21,000 nt of DNA from Treponema sp. (GTDB lineage Bacteria; Spirochaetota; Spirochaetia; Treponematales; Breznakiellaceae): assembly GCA_031281925.1 (NCBI GenBank), contig JAITES010000091.1, positions 1 through 21,000 on the forward strand, written 5' to 3'. Of the stretch, positions 15,494-21,000 are shown piece after piece. Under the pieces are notes generated by a model. That model was not told where the DNA came from. It saw only the letters and a program-made list of their open reading frames with translations, and did not search any database. Each line of letters starts with the position of its first letter. Position 1 is the first letter of the stretch. The position numbers and the translations under genes were made by a program.

Positions 15494-15546
15494 TTTTGGA
15501 ACAACTGAGGCTGTTCCAAAAAAACCTGAGTTTTGGAACAAACTCA
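15494..15546 (-). promoter_or_regulatory. Three-arm repeat in the dapA leader able to form alternative hairpins
   Basis: Plus-strand arms are TTTTGGAACA (15494-15503), TGTTCCAAAA (15512-15521) and TTTTGGAACA (15531-15540). In the minus-strand RNA the middle arm can pair perfectly with either neighbour (10 bp, loop of 8 or 9). A smaller GAGTTT/AAACTC pair (15529-15534 and 15541-15546) overlaps the first-transcribed arm. The block ends 22 bases before the dapA start. Mutually exclusive hairpins resemble an attenuator, but a dispersed repeat without function is also possible, since a related copy lies after dapL. Confidence 0.5.
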
Positions 15547-15595
15547 ACCCAGCTTAACAAAATTACACATAAAAGTCACGTGCCCGGGACCCGGT

Positions 15596-16651
15596 CTATT
15601 TCATCACCTTGTTGATGAATGGATTCAGCATGGCATGGGAACTGGCCGCGTACATGGCCCGGAAGGGAATGTGTCCGCCTGTCTTCCAGGAAACGGAAGA
15701 TCCGGTAATGTCCGCCACGGTAAAATCAAAGGTCTGACCCGCAATTTCAATCCCCGGATCGAGGACTTCGAGATCCTTCATGGACGCGCCGAGGACACCG
15801 AAGTCCAGCACGGCGCAGCGGCGCTTCCCGGATTTCCGCTTCGGCGCTTCGGTTCCCAGCGCGGTATGGCCCGGATTTTCAGGTTCGCTTACCAGTTTAT
15901 CCCGGACTTCCACGATCTCGCCGTACAGGGTAAAGGCATCGTGACGGAATCCTTCGATGGGTTTTGCCGCGGAAGAATCATAGCCAAAGAAGATCCCCTC
16001 CCCCATTCTTAGTTCCGTAACAAGACCCCGAAGCGCTCCCGCTTCGATTAAAGGCCAGGACACCGTACCCCCAACCGAAACAAGAGGCTTCCCCGTTCTG
16101 CAGGGAATCCGTCCGGCGCAGCGGCTTAAAGCCTCAATACTTTCAAGATCGGGCATCTTTCCGGAAAGACAGGCGAAATTTACTGAAAGACCGGCGAATG
16201 GAACCTCAGGATACTTTTCGACCATTGCCGGAATTTCCTCAAGATAAAACCCGTCCCGCAGATCTCCCAACTCCGCAATCAACACGGTCCCGGGTCTCAA
16301 ATTTTCAGGCAGCCTTGCGACCGCTTCAATCAGCGCCTCATCGGAAACAAAAACCCTGTCGGGCCGGGCGGACCGCGGAAGGGAAGGAATGGCAAGAATG
16401 TCGGCAAGCCGCGTCTTGATCAGAGACTTCGACAGTTTTCCTGCCGGATCCTGGGGAAGGGAAGCAAAACAGGCCATGTTTGAGTCCGCAATGGAACGGA
16501 CTCCCGCTTCGTAAAGCAGGGCCGCGATGCGGGCATCGCTTAAGCAGAATTTGGTTACCACGGAAAGATCGATAGACTGCCTTTCGCAGCATTTCTGCAC
16601 CTTTTCAAGATTTTCAAGAAAGGCTTCGCCTTTTATTTCAATATAAGCCAT
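15596..16651 (-). CDS. PLP-dependent amino-acid racemase (alanine/ornithine racemase family)
   Basis: A 351-residue protein with the N-terminal PLP barrel of the alanine racemase superfamily, nearest in motifs to ornithine racemase/YhfX-type proteins. Visible are the PLP lysine (Lys34 in VVTKFCLSD), ELGDLRDG (127-134), a phosphate-site VSVGGTVSWP (191-200) and LRMGEGIFFG (214-223). ATG 16651 is preferred to ATG 16657 because AAGGG upstream is then 9 bases away rather than 3. It starts 12 bases after dapB, in the lysC-dapB operon. The pathway here lacks DapF, so an LL-/meso-DAP epimerase role is attractive; ornithine, lysine or alanine racemization are alternatives. The family is fairly sure, the substrate is inference. 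Confidence 0.8.
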   Translation of the reverse strand: MAYIEIKGEAFLENLEKVQKCCERQSIDLSVVTKFCLSDARIAALLYEAGVRSIADSNMACFASLPQDPAGKLSKSLIKTRLADILAIPSLPRSARPDRVFVSDEALIEAVARLPENLRPGTVLIAELGDLRDGFYLEEIPAMVEKYPEVPFAGLSVNFACLSGKMPDLESIEALSRCAGRIPCRTGKPLVSVGGTVSWPLIEAGALRGLVTELRMGEGIFFGYDSSAAKPIEGFRHDAFTLYGEIVEVRDKLVSEPENPGHTALGTEAPKRKSGKRRCAVLDFGVLGASMKDLEVLDPGIEIAGQTFDFTVADITGSSVSWKTGGHIPFRAMYAASSHAMLNPFINKVMK

Positions 16652-16663
16652 ATACATCCGCCC

Positions 16664-17458
16664 TTAAATCCGGGCATTGAAACGTTCCTCGAGCACATCA
16701 TCGAAGGTAAAGACTCCGTGCCGCCTTACACCGCTTCCCGCAAGCCATTCGGCGGAGATGAGAGCCCCGGCTGCAAGGCCTTCCCTGCTGCGGGCGCTAT
16801 GCCTTATTTCGATACTGTCCGCGGAGGAATCAAAGATAAGGGAATGTTCCCCCGGTACGGCTCCCAGCCGCAGGCTTGCAAAGTGTAGTTCTTCGGGCCG
16901 GGGGGCTCTGTCCAGCATGTTCCACACCGGTTTTGTTTTCCGCTTTATCCGTTTAAGGATTCCTTCAACCAGAGTTTTTGCGGTACCGGAAGGACTGTCA
17001 AGCTTTTTGTTGTGGTGGGATTCAAAGCCGCCCAAATCGTATTCGGGGAAGGAGTCCATCAATTCAGAGGCATGCCAGCAGATCCGGTAAAAGAGATTAA
17101 CACCCAGGGAAAAGTTGGAAGCCCAGAGAAGGCTGCTCCCCGCATTGTTCACCGCCGCGCTTACTTCCGCAAGCATCTGGCGCCAGCCGGTAGTCCCGGC
17201 AACAACAGGGATTCTGCGTTCCGCGAGGGCAATAATGTTTGCCGCAGCGGTATCGGGCCGGGTAAACTCAAGAGCGCAGTCTATATTGAGTCCGCTTCCG
17301 TCAAGATCGGCAATGTTTTTGACAAGAAGGGCGCCGGAACCGGTTTTATCCGATTCCGCAAAGGGATCAACCGCGGCGGCAAGCGTATGTCCCCGCGCGG
17401 AGGCAAGAGTCTCGATCATCCTTCCCATCTTTCCGTATCCGACAACGGCAATATTCAT
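16664..17458 (-). CDS. dapB: 4-hydroxy-tetrahydrodipicolinate reductase
   Basis: NAD(P)H-dependent reductase that makes tetrahydrodipicolinate, the substrate of DapL. 264 residues, a normal length. The Rossmann motif VVGYGKMGR (5-13) and the catalytic/substrate motif ESHHNKKLDSPSGTA (146-160) are intact, as are AGTTGW (87-92) and ASNFSLGVN (113-121). The true start is ATG 17458, not the upstream in-frame ATG at 17524: AGGGAG lies 8 bases before it and it yields MNIAVVGYGKMG. The lysC stop and this start are separated by one base (TAG-a-ATG), a sign of translational coupling. Confidence 0.96.
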   Translation of the reverse strand: MNIAVVGYGKMGRMIETLASARGHTLAAAVDPFAESDKTGSGALLVKNIADLDGSGLNIDCALEFTRPDTAAANIIALAERRIPVVAGTTGWRQMLAEVSAAVNNAGSSLLWASNFSLGVNLFYRICWHASELMDSFPEYDLGGFESHHNKKLDSPSGTAKTLVEGILKRIKRKTKPVWNMLDRAPRPEELHFASLRLGAVPGEHSLIFDSSADSIEIRHSARSREGLAAGALISAEWLAGSGVRRHGVFTFDDVLEERFNARI

Positions 17459-17459
17459 T

Positions 17460-18800
17460 CTATTTTCTCCCTTCAAAAAAATCATCGTGCAGGGCCCGCA
17501 CAACCCCTGCGGCCTCACCGTCATTCACAATAAAACTGATATTCACCTTGCTGGCCCCCTGGCTAACCATCTGCACCTGCACCCCCAGAATTTCGCAGGT
17601 TCTGAAAGCGCGGGCGAGAATCTCGCTGGAACGGCGTACATTTCCAATAACCGTAACAATGGCCTTGCCGGCCTTTACTTCGACGCTCGCAATCCTGGAA
17701 AGATCCTTTTTCAGCGCGGTAAGGTTATGCACCGCATCCAGGGTTACGGAAATCGAAACTTCGCTCGTGGCAACCATGTCTACCGAAATCCCCTGACGGG
17801 AAAAGGCCGCAAAAACCTGTTCAAGAAAACCGTGCTGGCCGACCATTCTGGTAGAAACAATGTCTATCAACGTTACATTTTTCCGGGAAGTAATCGCCTG
17901 AATGGGATTGGTCTTCCTGTCAAGGGCAGGCGCAATACGGGTACCGGGCGCAGAAATATTGTAAGAATTTTTAACCAGCACCGGAGTGCCGGTTTTTATA
18001 CAGGGCTGCATGGCTCTGGGGTGCAGAACCTGTGCGCCGAAGTAGGCCAGTTCCGAAGCCTCCTCGTATGTTACCTGCTCAACAGGTTTGGCATACTTGA
18101 CGATCCTGGGATCGGCGGTGAGGATTCCGTCAACATCTTTCCAGACCTGCGCCTCATCGGCCCCGCAGGCCGCGGCAATCAGCGTGGCGGAAAGATCGGA
18201 ACCTCCGCGGCCGAGCGTGGTAATGTTCCCGCCTGAATCCTTGGCAATAAAACCGGTCACCACAGGCAGTATGCCCTTTTCCGTGAGGGGCTTCAGAGCT
18301 TCCGGAATGAGACGCCAACATTCATCATCAAGTTCCGCGCCGCCGAAAGACGAATCGGATACAAAACCCGCGTCCCACGCATCCATCGCCAGAGCCTTTA
18401 TATCAATTGAATTAAGATACGCCGCCGTAATCCGTACCGAAAGCCGCTCTCCAAAGGATACAAGATAATCCCTGGTACGCCCGGTAAGTTCCCGGATAAG
18501 GCGGATCCCCGTAAGGAGACTCTGCAGTTCTTCCAGAAGAGGCCAAATTTCTTCCCGGACTGTGGCGGGCAGTTCCAGTTCCGCAATGGTAGCAAGATGG
18601 AGACTTTCAATCTTGTCCATCGAAACATCGCCCTGCCTGAGCGCCTCATCCGCCGCTTCCAAAAGATGGTCGGTAGTATCACCCATGGCGGAAAGAACCA
18701 ACACCGGTTTGCGGGCCAGTTCAGTCTTTACAATATCCGCCACATGCCGTATCCGTTCCGCATTTGCCACGGAACTGCCGCCGAATTTCATAACAATCAT
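17460..18800 (-). CDS. lysC: Aspartate kinase
   Basis: Phosphorylates aspartate, the entry step to lysine and threonine/methionine. 446 residues: N-terminal kinase domain with KFGGSS (5-10), SFGERLS (115-121) and GRGGSDLSA (198-206), then two ACT domains from about residue 300, the usual site of lysine feedback inhibition (VSISVTLD, NVRRSSEILARAF). ATG 18800 is chosen over ATG 18833 because it gives MIVMKFGGSS. There is no SD in front of it; TGCTATGAT ends 6 bases upstream, predicting a leaderless mRNA. No lysine riboswitch fits in such a short leader, so control is probably allosteric or at the promoter. First gene of lysC-dapB-racemase. Confidence 0.97.
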   Translation of the reverse strand: MIVMKFGGSSVANAERIRHVADIVKTELARKPVLVLSAMGDTTDHLLEAADEALRQGDVSMDKIESLHLATIAELELPATVREEIWPLLEELQSLLTGIRLIRELTGRTRDYLVSFGERLSVRITAAYLNSIDIKALAMDAWDAGFVSDSSFGGAELDDECWRLIPEALKPLTEKGILPVVTGFIAKDSGGNITTLGRGGSDLSATLIAAACGADEAQVWKDVDGILTADPRIVKYAKPVEQVTYEEASELAYFGAQVLHPRAMQPCIKTGTPVLVKNSYNISAPGTRIAPALDRKTNPIQAITSRKNVTLIDIVSTRMVGQHGFLEQVFAAFSRQGISVDMVATSEVSISVTLDAVHNLTALKKDLSRIASVEVKAGKAIVTVIGNVRRSSEILARAFRTCEILGVQVQMVSQGASKVNISFIVNDGEAAGVVRALHDDFFEGRK

Positions 18801-18806
18801 TTTGCT

Positions 18807-18815
18807 ATCATAGCA
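18807..18815 (-). promoter_or_regulatory. Extended -10 box of lysC, predicting a leaderless mRNA
   Basis: On the minus strand TGCTATGAT (18815-18807) contains -10 TATGAT (5/6 to consensus) with the TGn extension and ends 6 bases before the ATG. The -35 region is poor, which the TG extension could compensate. Matches the layout at trpS and the exoribonuclease gene. Confidence 0.55.
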
Positions 18816-18845
18816 GGAAGAGAGCGGAAACATAAGAGGACAGGC

Positions 18846-18893
18846 GCTACCGTGCTACCGTGCTACCGTGCTATCGTGCTACCGTGCTATCGC
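18846..18893. repeat. Six tandem copies of an 8-base unit between divergent promoters
   Basis: GCTACCGT is repeated at 18846, 18854, 18862, 18870 (GCTATCGT), 18878 and 18886 (GCTATCGC). The array lies between the lysC and exoribonuclease promoters. Read across the joins, four of the units give TGCTACCGT or TGCTATCGT, which fits the extended -10 pattern TGnTAnnnT, as does the real candidate promoter TGCTACACT just downstream. It may have arisen by slippage; copy number may vary between strains. Confidence 0.8.
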
Positions 18894-18907
18894 TGGCGGC
18901 CCGTCTG

Positions 18908-18916
18908 TGCTACACT
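18908..18916 (+). promoter_or_regulatory. Extended -10 box of the exoribonuclease gene, predicting a leaderless mRNA
   Basis: TGCTACACT (18908-18916) ends 6 bases before ATG 18923, with no SD in between. There is no good -35 at the expected distance; the tandem GCTACCGT array occupies that place. Confidence 0.5.
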
Positions 18917-18922
18917 CATTTC

Positions 18923-20794
18923 ATGCAGCCACATTCTCTGGCAATCTACAAAAACCGCCCCGCGCTGGTAACCGAAACGGATGAGAAGATCCGCATTACA
19001 ACACAGAACGGGGAAGATCTCCGCGTACGTCCCAAGGATCTGCAGCTTCTCCATCCCGGGCCCGCCAGCCTTTCGGAACTTGAAACCCTGCCGAAAGGGG
19101 ATCTCAGGGGCGCGTGGGAACTTCTTCAGAGCGAAGCTTCTTTTACACTGAAAGAGATGGCGGAACTGGCCTTTGATGAATGGAGCCCCTGTTCGGCATG
19201 GGCGGCCTGGCTTAGCCTTCAGGAAGGCCTCTATTTTAAGGGAAGCGCCGATGCCGTCTGCTGCTGTTCCGCCGAGGAAATTGAAAAGAAAGAGGAGATG
19301 AAAAAACGTGAAGAACTGGAGAGCGGAGAGCGTGAGGCCTTCATCAACATGCTTAAGGACTCTCTTAAAAACAAGACGCCGCTTCCCGCCGCTATTGACA
19401 GGAAAACGGTGGAACGGCAGCTTGCCGATGTAGAAGCACTGGCGCTGGGTAAAAGCGAAAAGAGCCGGACGCTGAAAGAACTGGGCCGGGAAGAAAATCC
19501 TGAATGGGCACACGAAGTCCTCCTCGCATCGGGCCTCTGGACTCCTTTTGTGAATCCATATCCGGCACGCCTGGGCCTGGACCTAAGTTCCCCCGCCGCC
19601 CTTCCGCCGCCCCTCCCCGAAGAAGAACGGGTCGATCTCTCCGCCCTTCCCGCCTGGGCTGTTGACAATTCCTGGAGCGACGATCCCGATGATGCGCTTT
19701 CCTGGGATTTTTCCGGTACAAAAAAGATCCTCTGGGTGCATGTTGCCGATCCTGCCGCCTCCATCGGCCCTGAAGATCCCGCCGAAAGGGAGGCCCGTTC
19801 CCGCGGTTCCACACTCTACCTGCCCGAGGGAGTGTACCGCATGCTGGCAAAGGAAATTCTTCCCGTCTATGCACTTGGACTACAGAAAATCTCCCCCGCG
19901 CTTTCCTTCAAAATGACACTTGGGGAAGAGGGCGGCATTGAAGAAACAGAGATCTTCCCTTCCCTGGTAAAGGTAAAACGCATTGACTATGCGGAAGCCG
20001 ACAGACTTGCTGCGGAAGACGAAAACTGGACGGCCCTCTTCCGCTGGGCCGGACAAAACGAAGAACGCCGCCTTGACACCGGCGCGGTACTCATAGACTT
20101 CCCCGAAGTTCACATCCATGCAGACATACCGGACAAAAAAATTTCCATTGAATCCATTCCTTCCCGCCGTTCCGCGGAAGTAATCCGGGAGTGCATGATC
20201 CTTGCCGGAGAAGGAGCGGCGGCATGGGCCCTGCGGCGGCAGATCCCCTTCCCCTATATCGGACAGGAAGAAGGCGGCGAATTCCCCCGCAAACGCCTGG
20301 AAGGACTTGCGGGCGCCTTTCAGATCCGCCGGCTCATGCGGCCCCGCAGCATCACTACCAAACCCCAGGTTCACTGGGGCCTGGGACTGGATCACTACAG
20401 CCAGGTAACCAGCCCGCTCCGCCGCTACACCGACCTTGCCGCACACCAGCAGATCCGGGCCTTTCTGCGGAAAGAGCCGCCCCTGACCGAAGAAAAGCTG
20501 GGCCGCCGCCTTGCCGAAGCGGAGATCTCCGCACAGGCAGCCGCCAAAGCGGAACGGGCCTCCAGACTCTACTGGACGGCAGTATATCTGTCGGAACAAA
20601 CAGGCTCCTCCTGGGAGGGAATTGCCCTGGAAAAGAAAAGCGGCCCCGGTTCCCACTGGCTGGTTTATATCCCCGCCCTGGGCCTTGAAACTACATGCGC
20701 CCTCAACAGAAATACTGAGCCCAACGAAATTCTTGCGCTAAAACTCAGCCAGGTTCGCATCAGCAGCGCAAAGATTGTTTTTATTCAGGAATGA
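18923..20794 (+). CDS. RNase II/RNase R-family 3'-5' exoribonuclease (RNB domain)
   Basis: A 623-residue processive 3'-5' exoribonuclease for RNA decay and processing. The RNB domain begins near residue 240. Its catalytic aspartates Asp248, Asp254, Asp256 and Asp257 (VDNSWSDDPDDALS) have exactly the RNase II spacing (Asp201, 207, 209, 210). SPLRRYTDL (497-505) carries the conserved Arg pair. Residues 1-235 are divergent: a short beta-rich start, then a Lys/Glu-rich helical part (about 118-190) instead of clear cold-shock domains. The C-terminal 60 residues may be a degenerate S1 domain. The frame is open to 18860, but ATG 18923 avoids translating the tandem repeat and follows a -10 box. Whether it is nearer RNase II, RNase R or the cyanobacterial/organellar group I cannot say. 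Confidence 0.88.
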   Translation: MQPHSLAIYKNRPALVTETDEKIRITTQNGEDLRVRPKDLQLLHPGPASLSELETLPKGDLRGAWELLQSEASFTLKEMAELAFDEWSPCSAWAAWLSLQEGLYFKGSADAVCCCSAEEIEKKEEMKKREELESGEREAFINMLKDSLKNKTPLPAAIDRKTVERQLADVEALALGKSEKSRTLKELGREENPEWAHEVLLASGLWTPFVNPYPARLGLDLSSPAALPPPLPEEERVDLSALPAWAVDNSWSDDPDDALSWDFSGTKKILWVHVADPAASIGPEDPAEREARSRGSTLYLPEGVYRMLAKEILPVYALGLQKISPALSFKMTLGEEGGIEETEIFPSLVKVKRIDYAEADRLAAEDENWTALFRWAGQNEERRLDTGAVLIDFPEVHIHADIPDKKISIESIPSRRSAEVIRECMILAGEGAAAWALRRQIPFPYIGQEEGGEFPRKRLEGLAGAFQIRRLMRPRSITTKPQVHWGLGLDHYSQVTSPLRRYTDLAAHQQIRAFLRKEPPLTEEKLGRRLAEAEISAQAAAKAERASRLYWTAVYLSEQTGSSWEGIALEKKSGPGSHWLVYIPALGLETTCALNRNTEPNEILALKLSQVRISSAKIVFIQE

Positions 20795-20850
20795 ACCTCT
20801 TTCTTTTCTTGATTTATTTTGTAAATTATTACACTATAATATAAAAACAT
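20795..20850. other. AT-rich intergenic stretch between convergent genes
   Basis: Strikingly AT-rich compared with everything upstream. I see no GC-rich terminator hairpin. It marks the boundary between the core-gene region and the Vsr-like gene. Confidence 0.5.
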
Positions 20851-21000
20851 CTATTCATTATATTTTCCAATAGCATTACAGATGGCATTTACAACCTGTT
20901 TTGTGTCCTTTTTGATTGAAGATTCCCAAAACCTCAAAACATGCCACCCTTGTTTTTGTAAAATCTCGGTCACGTAAACATCTCGTTTCCTGTTCCTTTC
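20851..21000 (-). CDS. Vsr-like very-short-patch-repair endonuclease, C-terminal fragment (start beyond window)
   Basis: The minus-strand frame is open from the window edge to the TAG at 20853-20851 and gives 49 C-terminal residues. They contain ERNRKRDVYVTEILQKQ and GWHVLRFWESSIKKD, the pattern that closes Vsr-type nucleases (R-N-x-x-R-D ... G-W-x-V-L-R-x-W-E). Vsr nicks T:G mismatches that arise by deamination of 5-methylcytosine and is usually encoded with a cytosine methyltransferase. The catalytic core lies outside the window. Base composition is markedly more AT-rich than all other genes here, a sign of transfer. A related restriction-endonuclease-fold nuclease is the alternative. Confidence 0.7.
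   Translation of the reverse strand, partial: ERNRKRDVYVTEILQKQGWHVLRFWESSIKKDTKQVVNAICNAIGKYNE

Noticed and set aside
15574..15597. GC-rich CCCGGGACCCGG after the racemase gene as an intrinsic terminator
   Set aside because: The self-complementary halves leave almost no loop and no T-run follows on the minus strand.
18846..18893. CRISPR array
   Set aside because: The 8-base units are directly tandem with no spacers; it is a simple repeat.
18801..18922. Lysine riboswitch before lysC
   Set aside because: Only about 120 bases separate lysC from the divergent gene, the predicted leader is absent, and the space is occupied by an 8-base tandem repeat with no L-box features that I can see.

Overview
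The window reads as chromosomal DNA of a spirochaete, most likely a Treponema-type organism, perhaps from the gut-associated clade. I infer this from protein flavour: an LL-diaminopimelate aminotransferase route to lysine, a stand-alone DbpA-type RNA-binding protein, URO-D-like proteins beside sugar ABC transporters, and NptA/PhoU-type phosphate transport. The assignment is a judgement, not a database result. Coding density is very high, G+C is moderate, and most genes have clear Shine-Dalgarno (SD) sites. The last ~200 bases are visibly AT-rich and end inside a different kind of gene.

Layout: 1-1997, the end of a sugar ABC transporter operon (MalG-type permease) with a URO-D-like protein. 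2090-3220, a small ribbon-helix-helix-like protein and, after a promoter and a structured leader, a DbpA-type RNA-binding protein. 3179-4343, an unrecognised membrane protein on the minus strand, probably starting at CUG. 4348-5004, a metallo-beta-lactamase-fold hydrolase. 4992-6686 (minus), a Na/Pi cotransporter with a PhoU-like tail. 6787-8966, trpS followed by an Eis-like GNAT acetyltransferase. 8893-10629 (minus), a RecQ helicase.

10739-18800 (minus) is an almost complete aspartate-to-lysine pathway: lysC, dapB, an amino-acid racemase homologue, dapA, asd, lysA and dapL. Together they would convert aspartate to aspartyl phosphate, semialdehyde, dihydrodipicolinate, tetrahydrodipicolinate and LL-DAP, then meso-DAP to lysine. 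The one missing step is the LL- to meso-DAP epimerase (no DapF), and a PLP racemase of the alanine/ornithine racemase fold sits in the operon. 18923-20794 encodes an RNase II/R-family exoribonuclease. At 20851-21000 the C-terminus of a Vsr-like endonuclease enters on the minus strand, hinting at a restriction-modification or defence locus beyond the edge.

Signals beyond the genes: (1) a 17-bp palindrome within a 22-nt near-identical element lies just upstream of both lysA and recQ; (2) trpS, lysC and the exoribonuclease gene lack SD sites and instead carry a TGCTAnnnT extended -10 box 6-7 nt before the ATG, predicting leaderless mRNAs; (3) the palindrome CCTCCATGGAGG supplies SD sites to two divergent genes that both appear to use non-AUG starts; (4) the dapA leader has three arms able to form mutually exclusive hairpins; (5) all three convergent gene pairs overlap at their 3' ends. 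I found no rRNA, tRNA, CRISPR array, insertion sequence or lysine riboswitch.
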